Assembly: GCF_000238335.3 (NCBI RefSeq)
Contig: NZ_AHCB03000005.1
Location: forward strand, 372,001 to 436,000
Origin: Pseudoalteromonas marina
Lineage (GTDB): Bacteria; Pseudomonadota; Gammaproteobacteria; Enterobacterales; Alteromonadaceae
DNA length: 64,000 nt
Direction: 5' to 3'
The position numbers and the translations under genes were made by a program. Of the stretch, positions 38,736 through 48,791 are shown one piece after another. Below the pieces are notes generated by a model. The model was not told the origin of the DNA and did not search any database. It worked only from the letters and a program-made list of their open reading frames with translations. Within the stretch, counting starts at the first letter, position 1, and each line of letters begins with the position of its first letter.

Positions 38736-41700
38736 TTAAGTGCTGTGATTAAGCAGGGCTTTTAATTTACCCGGCTTAATAGGCTTACTTAAGTAGTGAA
38801 TATTAGCTGCTTTTGTTTCCTGTTTAAGTTCGGTGTCGCGTACTGCGGTAATTAAAATAGCTGGGATGTCGCTTTGCCATGTTTCTCTGAGTGTTTTAAT
38901 TAAAGTGATGCCATCGCACTCATTACCTAACTGGTAATCCATTAATATAACATCCGGTGCGCTATGCGCTTTAGCATGCGACATGACGTTTTCGACATTA
39001 TCAAACAGGGTATAATTTGCTTGCCACTTTTTAAGTAAGCTTGCCATAGCTGCGAGGTTTTCTGGATCGTCATCTACAGCAATAATGTTTATTGCAGTGC
39101 GGTTTTCTATTAGGTTACTCGCTGCGCTTTTTTGCTGAACAAATTGGGCGTCACCATAGGGTACGTCAATACTAAAGCGGCTGCCTTTACCGGGTTCTGA
39201 GTGCACATCAAGCTCTAAACTTAATAAATCTGCCATACGTTTCACCACACCAAGACCCAGCCCTACGCCTTTGTTGTCGCCAGACTCGACGCGATAAAAA
39301 TCGTTAAATATTTTGGCTTGTTCAACGTCGCTAATACCAGGGCCTGTGTCCCATACTTCAATGCGCAGGCTATGTTTTCGGTTTCTACATGCCACTAACA
39401 CGCGTCCTTTATCAGTATATTTAACAGCATTAGACACTAAATTTTGAATAATTCGGCGCAGGTAGGTGATATCGCTATGCACAACTTGGCCACCAGAACG
39501 CACGGTGAGCTTTAGCCCTTTATCACTTGATAAAATAGCGTACTCACTTTTTAGCGGCGCTAAAATATCTTCAATGTAAAAGTGGCGCGGTGTGGGGGTC
39601 ATTGCGCCTTGCTCTAGTTTAGCTATTTCAAGTAGGGCTGACATTAAGTGAACAGTCGAATCTAGGCTGTCACCAAGCTTATTAAAGTTATTTGCATTAG
39701 TGGCATCAAGTTGTTTTTCATCAATGGCAGCTAGGTATAAACGCGCTGCATTGAGGGGTTGTAAAATATCGTGGCTAGCGAGTGCTAAAAAGCGCGTTTT
39801 ACTGTCGTTTGCTTGTTCGGCCTCTCGTTTTGCTAAAGTAAGTGCTTCCTCCGTTTGTACTCGGCTGTCTATTTGCGCTTGTAAGTCTTTATTAATTGTT
39901 TGTACTTCTTGGGTTCGCGCCTCAATACGGTTTTCTAGATCCATGTTCACTTCTTCAAGCGCATTTTGGGTGCTTATGTGAGTTGTGATATCAGAAAAGC
40001 TCGTTACAAAGCCGCCATCAGGCAGTGGATTACCAATCATCTCAAACACTTGGCCATTACGACGGTGGCGTATAAAGTGATGAGAGCTACCATTTTTTAA
40101 ATGTTGCACACGTTTTTCTATTTGGCGTTCTATTTCGCCAGGCCCACATTCACCGCGTTTAGCGTTGTATCTAATAATATCCTCTATGGGTTGGCCAACT
40201 TCTAAAAAACCTTCAGGGTAGTTAAACATGGCACTGTAGCGCTTGTTCCATGCCACTAGCTTTAAGTTTTTATCAACAACCGAAATACCATGGCTTAAGT
40301 TTTCTAAAGAGGTAAATAATAGGTTTTGGTTAAATTGTAGGGCTTGTGTGGTTTCATCAAAAAAGTTAACCACTTCTTCAAATGCCATGCGTTTCCCCGA
40401 TGACACCGTATGAATAAGCGCCTGTGCAGATGACGCGCCTAAAACACCAGTTAATGCGCGTTCGCAATAGGCTATAAATTCGGGCTCTGGGTGAGCGTTA
40501 TTGTCGTTTAAATGGTGGGCAAGTGCGTAATGAGCCAGTACTTGTTGACTGCGTTGTATGCCTAAAAAGGTTTGCAGCAATATTTTAAAGTCGTAAACCG
40601 TGGCTTTAACATCTTTATTTAAACGGCGAGACAAAATAGCCTGATCTTTTGGATTTACAAACGCAGCGGCCTGAATTTTATCAATAAGGCGCTCTTCAGC
40701 CCCTAAAGAAAAACTAATATAACAACCAACATTTGCAAAGAGTGCGATGAGTGTTCCACGAGTGATGAGTGTTTGTTGTAACTCGCTATTTAAGGTATTA
40801 CCTGCATCTAAAATGGGTAACATTAAAAACAGCACCCAGCAGGTTATACCAGCTAAAAGACCAGCATAAACCCCATAGGCATGACCTTTTCGCCAATATA
40901 AGCCACCAACAATTGAGGGCAATAACTGAGTCACTAACGAAAAGGCAACTAAGCCCATACTAGCCAGTGCGCTGCTATGGCCAAACCATTGTTGATAAAA
41001 ATAAGCCAATATTAAAATACCGGCAATGGTAAAGCGCCTTACTAATAAAATTTGTGCCTTATAGCTGGTGGTAATTAGGTTACGTTTAAACTTACGACGC
41101 AGTATTAATGGCAGCACTACATCGTTTGAGATCATGGTACTTAGAGTCAGTGTTGCAACCACAATCATGGCAGTTGCAGCCGATAGGCCACCAATAAACA
41201 CAAAGGTTGTTAAAAAGGCGTTGTTGTTAATTAGCGGCAGTGCCAGTACAAAGCTGTCTGGCGAATAACCAATACCAATATTTGGGTGAATAGCGGCAGT
41301 CGCTATAGGTAAAATCATTGCTGCGGTTAGTAATAAATATAATGGGAACGCCCAACGAGCGGTATTTAAATGGCGCTTATTTTGGTTGTCGACCACGGTT
41401 ACATGAAACTGGCGGGGTAAACAAATAATCGCCGCGGCCGCCATAAGGGATTGACCAATAAAATTAAAACTAAAAAAATTAAAGTGACTCCAGTGTGACC
41501 AAGCAGATTCGGTTAACTGAGCTGATGAGGTTTCTGGTAGGTTGAATAATGTATAAATAGCGAGGCCTGCCACAGCCATTAATGCAAAAAGCTTGATTAA
41601 AGATTCGAATGCTACAGCTAGCATTAACCCAGAGCGATACTCGGTGACATCGACTTTGCGGGTACCAAAAAATATTGCAAATAATGCCATGATAAGTGTG

Positions 41701-42176
41701 GCAGAAAGTGCCAGCATATCACCCGATATTTTATTGCTATTTTGCAATAGCAAAAAGCTAGTGCTTAGGGCTTTAAGTTGCAACGCAATGTAAGGAATAG
41801 TGGCTAGCAGCGCAATAAGAGTCACCATAATGGCGGTGGTTTGGCGTTTGCCATAACGGGCGGAAATAAAGTCGGCAATGGTAGTGATGTTTTGTTTTTT
41901 ACTAACCAAAACTAGTTTGCGTAAAAAACCCTGCCCGAAAAAAAACAATAAGGCCGGACCCAATAAAATAGGTAAATAGCTCCAGCTGCTGGTGGCTGCG
42001 GTTCCTACCGAGCCGTAATAGGTCCAAGAGGTACAGTAAATACCAATTGCAAACGAATACACAAAAGGATGATGACTAATACGCTTTGCCAAAGGCGTTG
42101 TTTTATCGCCCCAGTTTGCTAGCCAAAACAGTACCCCTATATACCCTAATGCAACAATAATCAGAACGGCAGTCAT
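38736..42176 (-). CDS. SLC5-type transporter/PAS/histidine kinase/receiver hybrid sensor (CrbS/MxtR type)
   Basis: The 1146-residue protein combines a sodium-solute-symporter domain (residues 1-about 490, thirteen or so helices), a helical linker, a PAS domain (about 620-740, ending GNPLPDGGFVTSFSDIT), a coiled coil, a HisKA domain with the phosphorylated His in LALASHDILQPLNAARL, an HATPase (NLVSNAVKYTDKGR, GVGLGLGVVKRMA) and a C-terminal receiver domain with its Asp in VILMDYQLGNE. This is the architecture of Vibrio CrbS and Pseudomonas MxtR, which sense acetate-type carbon status and act with a LuxR-type response regulator. No such regulator is in this window. It is divergent from the symporter operon it may control. 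Confidence 0.88.
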   Translation of the reverse strand: MTAVLIIVALGYIGVLFWLANWGDKTTPLAKRISHHPFVYSFAIGIYCTSWTYYGSVGTAATSSWSYLPILLGPALLFFFGQGFLRKLVLVSKKQNITTIADFISARYGKRQTTAIMVTLIALLATIPYIALQLKALSTSFLLLQNSNKISGDMLALSATLIMALFAIFFGTRKVDVTEYRSGLMLAVAFESLIKLFALMAVAGLAIYTLFNLPETSSAQLTESAWSHWSHFNFFSFNFIGQSLMAAAAIICLPRQFHVTVVDNQNKRHLNTARWAFPLYLLLTAAMILPIATAAIHPNIGIGYSPDSFVLALPLINNNAFLTTFVFIGGLSAATAMIVVATLTLSTMISNDVVLPLILRRKFKRNLITTSYKAQILLVRRFTIAGILILAYFYQQWFGHSSALASMGLVAFSLVTQLLPSIVGGLYWRKGHAYGVYAGLLAGITCWVLFLMLPILDAGNTLNSELQQTLITRGTLIALFANVGCYISFSLGAEERLIDKIQAAAFVNPKDQAILSRRLNKDVKATVYDFKILLQTFLGIQRSQQVLAHYALAHHLNDNNAHPEPEFIAYCERALTGVLGASSAQALIHTVSSGKRMAFEEVVNFFDETTQALQFNQNLLFTSLENLSHGISVVDKNLKLVAWNKRYSAMFNYPEGFLEVGQPIEDIIRYNAKRGECGPGEIERQIEKRVQHLKNGSSHHFIRHRRNGQVFEMIGNPLPDGGFVTSFSDITTHISTQNALEEVNMDLENRIEARTQEVQTINKDLQAQIDSRVQTEEALTLAKREAEQANDSKTRFLALASHDILQPLNAARLYLAAIDEKQLDATNANNFNKLGDSLDSTVHLMSALLEIAKLEQGAMTPTPRHFYIEDILAPLKSEYAILSSDKGLKLTVRSGGQVVHSDITYLRRIIQNLVSNAVKYTDKGRVLVACRNRKHSLRIEVWDTGPGISDVEQAKIFNDFYRVESGDNKGVGLGLGVVKRMADLLSLELDVHSEPGKGSRFSIDVPYGDAQFVQQKSAASNLIENRTAINIIAVDDDPENLAAMASLLKKWQANYTLFDNVENVMSHAKAHSAPDVILMDYQLGNECDGITLIKTLRETWQSDIPAILITAVRDTELKQETKAANIHYLSKPIKPGKLKALLNHST

Positions 42177-42457
42177 GGTGTTATTAACCCTTATTATTTT
42201 TAAATGACCCTCAACCCAAGAGGTTATTACACAATACCAGAACTGAGCTTAGGTGTGGGGGCTGATTTTAAATAGTAAATTAAAGTGAAAATATATCTTA
42301 CTGAATAATAACAATAAAAAGTAAATAGCCCCCGTATTAGACTAATGTCGCATTTGTGAGCTGAGTGGTAAATCAGCAATAAGTATAGCAAGCATAAAAA
42401 GCGTAACATGCTGATATTAAATAAAAATAACGTTTTCTATTAAATAGGTTAAATGCA

Positions 42458-42469
42458 GTTTACGTAAAC
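42458..42469. promoter_or_regulatory. Palindrome between the sensor kinase and the symporter operon
   Basis: GTTTACGTAAAC is a perfect 12-base palindrome, followed at once by GTTAAC, in the 412-base divergent region (42177-42588). It lies about 120 bases before the DUF4212 start. The remainder of the region is AT-rich; I see no gene in it and no clear sigma-54 promoter. A role as a regulator binding site is a guess. Confidence 0.3.
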
Positions 42470-42588
42470 GTTAACTAGGTGTTACGACTATGGTCTCAAT
42501 TCAATATGTGAGCTGCGTTGCTAAATTGATTAGCGAAGATAAAAAACCACCCATCGCGATACTGCGGTGCTTAAAGGGGAAAATAAAA

Positions 42589-42852
42589 ATGGCTTTTAAA
42601 GACGAAGAACAAGCAAAAGCTTATTGGGCTGAAAACATTTCACTACTGTTTAAATTACTAGCAGTGTGGTTTGTGGTCTCATTTGGCTTTGGCATATTAC
42701 TGGTAGATGTACTGAATGAAGTACGTTTTTTTGGGTTTAAACTTGGCTTCTGGTTCTCCCAGCAAGGCGCGATTTACACCTTTGTGGCTTTGATTTTTGT
42801 GTACGTTTTCAAAATGAATACGTTAGATAAAAAATACGGCGTAGACGAATAG
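42589..42852 (+). CDS. DUF4212 small subunit of a sodium/solute symporter
   Basis: The 87-residue protein starts at the ATG after AAAGGGGA; the longer frame adds 33 residues with no support. It has two membrane helices (FKLLAVWFVVSFGFGILLV and IYTFVALIFVYVFK) separated by a short loop with FKLGFWFSQQGAI, which is the DUF4212 pattern. Such proteins are encoded just before large SSF transporters of the VC_2705/ActP group and probably stabilise them. The partner starts 11 bases downstream but carries a stop codon. Confidence 0.85.
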   Translation: MAFKDEEQAKAYWAENISLLFKLLAVWFVVSFGFGILLVDVLNEVRFFGFKLGFWFSQQGAIYTFVALIFVYVFKMNTLDKKYGVDE

Positions 42853-42862
42853 GAGCTAAGCA

Positions 42863-44587
42863 ATGGATGTTCAAACACTCACATTTATAATTGTTGGTTT
42901 AAGCTTTGCGCTTTATATCGGCATTGCAATTTGGGCCCGTGCGGGTTCAACAAACGAATTTTACGTAGCGGGCGGCGGCGTACCTCCACTAGCTAATGGT
43001 ATGGCAACTGCAGCTGACTGGATGAGCGCCGCGTCGTTTATTTCAATGGCGGGTATTATTTCGTTCGCAGGGTATGATGGCGGCGTTTACTTAATGGGGT
43101 GGACTGGCGGTTACGTATTGCTCGCTATGTGTTTAGCGCCTTACTTACGTAAATTCGGCAAGTTCACAGTACCTGACTTTATTGGCGACCGTTACTACTC
43201 GCGCACAGCGCGCTTAGTGGCCATTTTATGTGCCATATTTATTTGTTTTACTTATATTGCAGGGCAAATGCGCGGCGTAGGCGTTGTGTTTTCTCGCTTT
43301 TTAGAAGTAGAAATTGAAACCGGTGTTTACATTGGTATGGTGATTGTATTTTTCTATGCGGTTCTTGGCGGCATGAAAGGCATTACCTACACACAAGTAG
43401 CGCAGTATTGTGTACTTGTATTTGCATACTTAGTTCCGGCTATTTTTATCTCAATGATGATGACGGGTCACTTCTTTCCACAAACAGGCTTTGGTGCCAC
43501 TTTAAGTGACGGCTCAGGTATGTATGTACTTGATAAACTTGACGGATTAAGCGCAGAGCTGGGCTTTGCACAATACACCGAAGGCTCTAAAAGCATGATT
43601 GATGTATTTGCCATTACAGGTGCATTAATGGTCGGTACTGCAGGTTTACCACATGTAATTGTTCGCTTCTTCACTGTACCGCGTGTAAAAGATACGCGTA
43701 TTTCAGCAGCATGGACGTTAGTATTTATTGCTATTGTTTATACTACTGCACCAGCAGTTGCTTCGTTTGCACGTGTAAACATGATCGATACAATCAATGG
43801 TAAAGACGGCAGCGGCACAGCGTACGCAGAAGCACCAGCGTGGATCAAAAACTGGGAACGTACAGGCCTAATCACTTTTAATGATAAAAATGGTGATGGC
43901 AAAATGTTCTACACAGCAGGTAAAATAGAAGATCCAAATAGCGCAAATGAAGTAAAAGTAGACCGCGATATTATGGTATTGGCTAACCCTGAGATAGCTA
44001 ATTTACCTGCATGGGTTGTTGCACTTGTAGCCGCAGGGGGGATTGCTGCAGCACTGTCGACAACAGCGGGTTTACTACTGGTTATTTCGACATCTGTTTC
44101 GCATGATTTACTCAAACGTACTCTGAAACCCGATATTAGTGATAAACAAGAGCTACTGGCCGCTCGATTAGCCGCGATGATTGCCATTGTTATATCTGCT
44201 TACTTTGGTATTAATCCGCCTGGCTTTGTAGCGTCGGTGGTGGCATTTGCCTTTGGTTTAGCAGCGGCGAGTTTCTTCCCTGCAATTATCATGGGAATAT
44301 TCTCTAAAACAATGAACAGAGAAGGCGCTATTGCAGGCATGATTACCGGTATTGGCTTTACTGCAGCGTAAATCATCTTCTTTAAATTTGTGAGCCCAGA
44401 GCTTAACAGCCCAGAGAACTGGTTCTTAGGTATTTCGCCTGAAGGTATAGGTTTAGTCGGTATGGTAATTAACTTTGTTGTTGCTGCCGCAGTACTGAAA
44501 TTTACTCAACCAACACCTGTTGAAATACAAGAAATGGTAGAAGGTATTCGTAACCCTAAAGGGTCGGCAGAAGCGCACGCGCATTAA
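42863..44587 (+). pseudogene. ActP/VC_2705-type sodium:solute symporter, interrupted by an in-frame TAA
   Basis: Reading in one frame from the ATG at 42863 gives 502 residues of a sodium:solute symporter ([51 protein letters not shown], and [18 protein letters not shown]). A TAA then stands at 44369-44371. The same frame continues, IIFFKFVSPELNSPENW then GISPEGIGLVGMVINF, to a natural stop at 44587. Without the TAA the product would be 574 residues, the usual family length, and Tyr is the likely original residue (TAT or TAC to TAA is one base). The last two membrane helices would be lost. The first half is intact and conserved, so the mutation is recent, a sequencing error, or is read through. 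A GTG at 44390 could restart translation but has no ribosome site. Likely substrate acetate or another short acid. Confidence 0.85.
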
Positions 44588-44609
44588 GCCAACTTATATG
44601 TAAAGTACC

Positions 44610-44639
44610 AAAAGCCCGACCTTAGTCGGGCTTTTTATT
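44610..44639 (+). terminator. Terminator after the symporter gene
   Basis: AAAAGCCCGAC and GTCGGGCTTTTT form a strong stem followed by ATTT. It follows the natural stop by 22 bases, which supports the longer frame as the real gene end. Confidence 0.9.
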
Positions 44640-44692
44640 TGTATAAATAATGAGTACATTGGTGCTGTGTATACTTTTTAGTGAGTGTAACA

Positions 44693-46531
44693 ATGAGTGT
44701 AGAACAACAAGAAGTAGCCCAATATGTTTACCTTCAAGCGCCGTTCAGCATGCTCGATAACAGTGCTTGCGACTACTTTGTAAACCATCTTGATGTTATT
44801 TATTTAACGCGAGAAAACCAAGCGCAGTGGCTACAGAGCGAACATCCAAAGCTTTTTTTAATTCGCTCAGGTCTTTACGATCTAGTTGATGCTAAAGGTG
44901 ATGTAGTAACTCGTTTGGCACAAGGTGATTATTTTGGTTTTCCCTCGCTTTTAACTGGCGAAGCAATTCAAAATAAATTGGCGGTTCAAAAAGAGGGCAT
45001 AGTGTATATGCTCAACCAAGAACACTTTGATTTTTTACGCCGAGAGTACAAACCGTTTGAGCAATATTTTGTTAGAGCTCACGCCAATAGATTACTATCA
45101 TCACATTATAAAAGTAAAAACGACAGTTGGTCAGAGCGCAGAATATCTGAACTCATGACCCGCACAGCCATAACGCTTTCACCCGATGCCAGCATTCGAC
45201 AAAGCGCTAAAAAAATGAAAGAGCACGGTGTGTCGTCTATTATGGTTATTCAACATGCCCATTTAGTTGGCGTGGTAACAGACCGCGATCTGCGAAATAG
45301 GGTGCTTGCCGACGAAGTAGACCCGCAAGAAGCGGTTAGCAGCATAATGACCACAAACCCTAAATTTATATTTGAAAATAACCGCGTGTTTTCTGCGTTG
45401 CATTTAATGCTCAAATATAATATCCACCATTTGCCAGTGCTTGATGAAAGCCATAACCCGATAGGTATGCTCACCAGTACTGATTTACTGCGCCAACAAA
45501 AAAGTGATCCTGTGCAGCTCATTGGCCGCATTTATAAAGCGCATAACGTGACCGACTTAAAACGTTACGCCAAAGAAGTGCCCGATTTACTAAAGAGCTT
45601 CTCTCATAATATTGACGATATTTCACTTATTGGTAAATTACTAAGCGGGTTAACCGATGCATTAACATCGCGCTTGATCAGACTATTTCAAGAAGATCAC
45701 GGCGCAGCCCCAACCAGTTTTAGTTTTATATGCTTTGGCTCACAAGCGCGCGAAGAGCAAACATTGCATTCAGATCAAGATAACGGCCTACTGCTCCCCA
45801 ACGATTTAACTCAAGAGCAGCATACTTACTTTAAAAAAATGGGAGAGTTTGTTTGCGAACAACTCGTTGAATGCGGCATTAGGCGATGCCCTGGTAACAT
45901 AATGGCAAGCAGTGACTTATGCCGCATGAGCGTGAACGATTGGTCTGAACGCTTTTTTAAATGGATAAAAAGCCCAACCCCCGAAGCCATGCTTAATTGT
46001 AAAATATTTTTTGATTTACGCTTTATAGAAGGTTCAAATTCGTTATATACCGCATTTTGTGAACAATTAGTGCGCATATCGCGAAACGATTTATTTTATG
46101 CAGCCATGGCTACCGACATAAATAATAACAGCGTACCCATAGGTTTATTTAACAAGTTTAAAACGCAAAAAGATGACAACAACCACAAATACATAGATTT
46201 GAAAAAACGCGGTGTGGTGATCATTAACGACATAGTGCGCTTATACGCATTAAAAGCGGGAATTAAACGGGCTAACACACAAGAGCGCCTAGAAGCATTA
46301 TTAAAGTATAACCTCATCAACAAAGACGATATTTACAACTTAAAAGACTGTTGGCGGTTTTTAACTCAGCTGCGCTTAAGCACACAAATTAATGAAGAGG
46401 GGTTACCAAGCAACTGTATTAACCCTAATAAATTAAATTCACTAGAGCGCCATCAGTTAAAAGAAGCGTTTTATTTAGTAAAACAAGCGCAGCAAGGCGC
46501 CGCGTTTAAATTTGCACGGGGCAGTTTGTGA
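44693..46531 (+). CDS. cNMP-binding/CBS/DUF294 putative nucleotidyltransferase-type signalling protein
   Basis: The 612-residue cytoplasmic protein has an N-terminal cyclic-nucleotide-binding-like domain (about 15-145), two CBS repeats (LMTRTAITLSPDASIRQSA with VTDRDLR, and IMTTNPKFIFEN with LTSTDLLRQQ), then a DUF294 nucleotidyltransferase-like domain (FICFGSQAREEQTLHSDQDNG, with the GS and DxD-like pattern) and a helical DUF294 C-terminal domain. It resembles GlnD-type PII-regulating or nucleotide-sensing proteins. It is typically found beside acetate-type symporters and the exonuclease gene, as here. I chose the ATG at 44693 over a GTG 12 bases upstream. Confidence 0.85.
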   Translation: MSVEQQEVAQYVYLQAPFSMLDNSACDYFVNHLDVIYLTRENQAQWLQSEHPKLFLIRSGLYDLVDAKGDVVTRLAQGDYFGFPSLLTGEAIQNKLAVQKEGIVYMLNQEHFDFLRREYKPFEQYFVRAHANRLLSSHYKSKNDSWSERRISELMTRTAITLSPDASIRQSAKKMKEHGVSSIMVIQHAHLVGVVTDRDLRNRVLADEVDPQEAVSSIMTTNPKFIFENNRVFSALHLMLKYNIHHLPVLDESHNPIGMLTSTDLLRQQKSDPVQLIGRIYKAHNVTDLKRYAKEVPDLLKSFSHNIDDISLIGKLLSGLTDALTSRLIRLFQEDHGAAPTSFSFICFGSQAREEQTLHSDQDNGLLLPNDLTQEQHTYFKKMGEFVCEQLVECGIRRCPGNIMASSDLCRMSVNDWSERFFKWIKSPTPEAMLNCKIFFDLRFIEGSNSLYTAFCEQLVRISRNDLFYAAMATDINNNSVPIGLFNKFKTQKDDNNHKYIDLKKRGVVIINDIVRLYALKAGIKRANTQERLEALLKYNLINKDDIYNLKDCWRFLTQLRLSTQINEEGLPSNCINPNKLNSLERHQLKEAFYLVKQAQQGAAFKFARGSL

Positions 46532-46538
46532 GGCTCTC

Positions 46539-47162
46539 ATGGTAAAAATGTTACTTACGCGGTATATAAAGCGCCGTCAATTACTAGCAAAAAATGCATT
46601 CTCGCAGCGCTATTTGGTGATTGATTTAGAGCTCACTGGGCTTGACTCAAAACAGCACGAAATAGTGTCGGTTGCATGGGTTGTAATTGATAACCAATGT
46701 ATAAAAATGAGCGATTCGCAGCATTTTATTAATAAAGACGTAAAAAGCCTTGAACAAAGCCCGGTTTTTCATGGTATTAGTACTGACTCGGTGGCACAAG
46801 GGCAAAGCCTACAGAGTATTTTAATGTCTTTAAGCGCTCACTTTAGTGACTGCATTTTAGTATTTCATAATGCTATGCTTGACTGGGGCTTTTTAAAGTT
46901 AGCACTAAAAAATGCAGGGGTCACCCAGCGGCCTAAGCTGATCATCGATACCCTACAAATAGAAAAAAAGCGCTTACTGCAACACACAAGCGATATAAAA
47001 TTAGATGATTTAACCTTAAATGAATGCCGTAATCGCTACGATTTACCAAGCTATCATTGCCATCATGCGCTTACCGATGCACAAGCCACTGCTGAGCTGT
47101 TATTGGCCCAATGCCACCAAATAGGCGCCGGTAAAGAGTTAACGTTAAGAGCACTAGTTTAA
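46539..47162 (+). CDS. DEDDh exonuclease, DNA polymerase III epsilon-like
   Basis: The 207-residue protein carries the three exonuclease motifs: VIDLELTGLD (the D-x-E), FHNAMLDWGFL (third acid) and CHHALTDAQATAELL (His and last Asp), so it is of the DEDDh type. It would remove nucleotides from 3' ends of DNA or RNA. The ATG at 46539 follows GAGG at a good distance; the gene begins seven bases after the preceding stop. The pairing with a cNMP/CBS/DUF294 protein recurs in gammaproteobacteria, but no joint function is known to me. Confidence 0.87.
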   Translation: MVKMLLTRYIKRRQLLAKNAFSQRYLVIDLELTGLDSKQHEIVSVAWVVIDNQCIKMSDSQHFINKDVKSLEQSPVFHGISTDSVAQGQSLQSILMSLSAHFSDCILVFHNAMLDWGFLKLALKNAGVTQRPKLIIDTLQIEKKRLLQHTSDIKLDDLTLNECRNRYDLPSYHCHHALTDAQATAELLLAQCHQIGAGKELTLRALV

Positions 47163-47221
47163 CAAAGCTATTTCACTTACGTATAATTTTGTTAAACTCA
47201 ATTTTTTTAAAAGGATTTATT

Positions 47222-47896
47222 ATGGTAATTGAAGCCGCCAGTAAGTATTACAACCAGTTAAACAATGACCTCAAAGCAGTCAAAAAGTACATTCACAATA
47301 ATTTTGGTGTGTTTCTTACTATTCTTTACTTACTGGGTAGTTTATCAGGTGTTGTGTATCTTTACGTTTTACTTAATAACTTTTCGGTTGATGTATTCAA
47401 CTTTATTGAAATAAGTGACTTTTTACTGGCACTGATTTCAAATCCTTTACTTATTACTATTTATACTACGCTCATCGTTATAACAGCTATTTATTTTAAT
47501 TGGCGCTCAGGACACATGCCAGATCCTAGTAAAACAACCGTGTTAAAAAAACTTTATTATGGCTTTGGTTACCCGTACTATTTATTAAAACCTAGTTACT
47601 CAGTAATGTTATTTTTAGCACTTATAATATCTACATACCCTACTATGTTGGCGTATTTACACAGTAAAGACATAGTAAATGAAAGAACAATGAGTTATCA
47701 CTTATCATTAAATTATCCAATTGCTCAGAGTAAAGTAACTCAACTTCAAAATGTTCAAATAGTAGCCTCAACAATGGGGAATTTATTTGTTTATGATAAT
47801 AAACAAGATAAGTTACTTATTATTTCACAAGAAAATATTTCAGCATTGATACCTAACGAAAATAAAGAAAAAACGGTTAGCTCAGAGTCAAAATAA
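47222..47896 (+). CDS. Membrane protein of unknown function
   Basis: The 224-residue protein starts at the ATG after AAAAGGATTT; an upstream TTG frame is less likely. It has three or four membrane helices (about residues 30-55, 75-95 and 135-155) and a polar C-terminal region of about 60 residues with two short beta-rich segments. I recognise no family. The coding sequence looks more AT-rich than its neighbours. A SIMPL-domain gene follows after 143 bases; the pair may be a local unit. Confidence 0.6.
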   Translation: MVIEAASKYYNQLNNDLKAVKKYIHNNFGVFLTILYLLGSLSGVVYLYVLLNNFSVDVFNFIEISDFLLALISNPLLITIYTTLIVITAIYFNWRSGHMPDPSKTTVLKKLYYGFGYPYYLLKPSYSVMLFLALIISTYPTMLAYLHSKDIVNERTMSYHLSLNYPIAQSKVTQLQNVQIVASTMGNLFVYDNKQDKLLIISQENISALIPNENKEKTVSSESK

Positions 47897-48039
47897 TAGC
47901 CTCTACATCACCCAAAAATTAGCTGATTTAATGGGGATACTCAGGCACGTAAGCATAAAATATTTAGCTGAAATATTATTAAATGTTACTTATAGGTGTA
48001 GGCATATAAGTCATAATTTCACTTTTACAAGGAACGAAT

Positions 48040-48765
48040 ATGAAACTTATCATCGCTATTTTTATTGCCTTATTTCCACTTGTTACGTTTGCAAATTCAA
48101 GTTTGCCGCCGAATAGACATATTGCTGTCCAGGGGAAGGGTGAGGTATTAGCTAAACCAGATCTAGCCAAAATTTCATTTGAGGTGGTTAGTATGAAAAA
48201 AGAATCACTTGATGCAAAACGTGATGTGGATGCTAGGGTTAATTTATTTTTAAACGGTTTAGATAAATATGGGGTCGCAGAGTCGGCAGTATCAGCCTCA
48301 AATTTATTAACTACTGCTGATATGCAATATTTAGAAAGTGGTGAAGAAAAACGGGTAGGTTACATTGCTTCGCGTTCACTCAAAGTTACTATTGATGATA
48401 TTAACAAGATGAATGAAATTGTTGATTTTGCATTGAGTGTAAAAATAAATGAAGTAACTAATATAGAGTTACTGTCTTCAAAAGCCAAAGAGTTGGAAGC
48501 TCAGGCTACGCAGAATGCAGTAGAAAATGCGAAAGTTAAAGGTAAAGTACTAGCGAGTTCATTTGGTGCATCTCTTGGAAATATTTATAGTATTAATTCT
48601 AATAACAATCGCTCAAATTATGGCTATCATTCAATGTATGTTGAGCGCATTGATGTGACTGGTTCGAGAATGAGTAAGTCTCCCTTTGCAGCTGGGCGTT
48701 ATTTAGAAATTTCTATAACATTTAAATCATCTATAAACGTGGTGTTTGATTTAGAGATAAAATAA
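48040..48765 (+). CDS. SIMPL-domain (DUF541) exported protein
   Basis: The 241-residue product has a signal peptide (IIAIFIALFPLVTFA) and the SIMPL/DUF541 profile: IAVQGKGEVLAKPDLAKISF at the start, RVNLFLNGLDKYGV, and ARSLKVTI-like and AVENAKVKGKVLASSFG segments, ending with FAAGRYLEISITF-type strands. Members are periplasmic or membrane-attached proteins such as YggE, with roles in oxidative stress or membrane integrity. CAAGGAAC precedes the ATG. A small membrane protein follows after 26 bases and is probably cotranscribed. Confidence 0.85.
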   Translation: MKLIIAIFIALFPLVTFANSSLPPNRHIAVQGKGEVLAKPDLAKISFEVVSMKKESLDAKRDVDARVNLFLNGLDKYGVAESAVSASNLLTTADMQYLESGEEKRVGYIASRSLKVTIDDINKMNEIVDFALSVKINEVTNIELLSSKAKELEAQATQNAVENAKVKGKVLASSFGASLGNIYSINSNNNRSNYGYHSMYVERIDVTGSRMSKSPFAAGRYLEISITFKSSINVVFDLEIK

Positions 48766-48791
48766 CAATTAGGGTATGAGGCATTAGAGAA

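Noticed and set aside
44390..44587. 65-residue frame treated as its own gene
   Set aside because: It continues the symporter in the same frame and has no ribosome binding site before its GTG.
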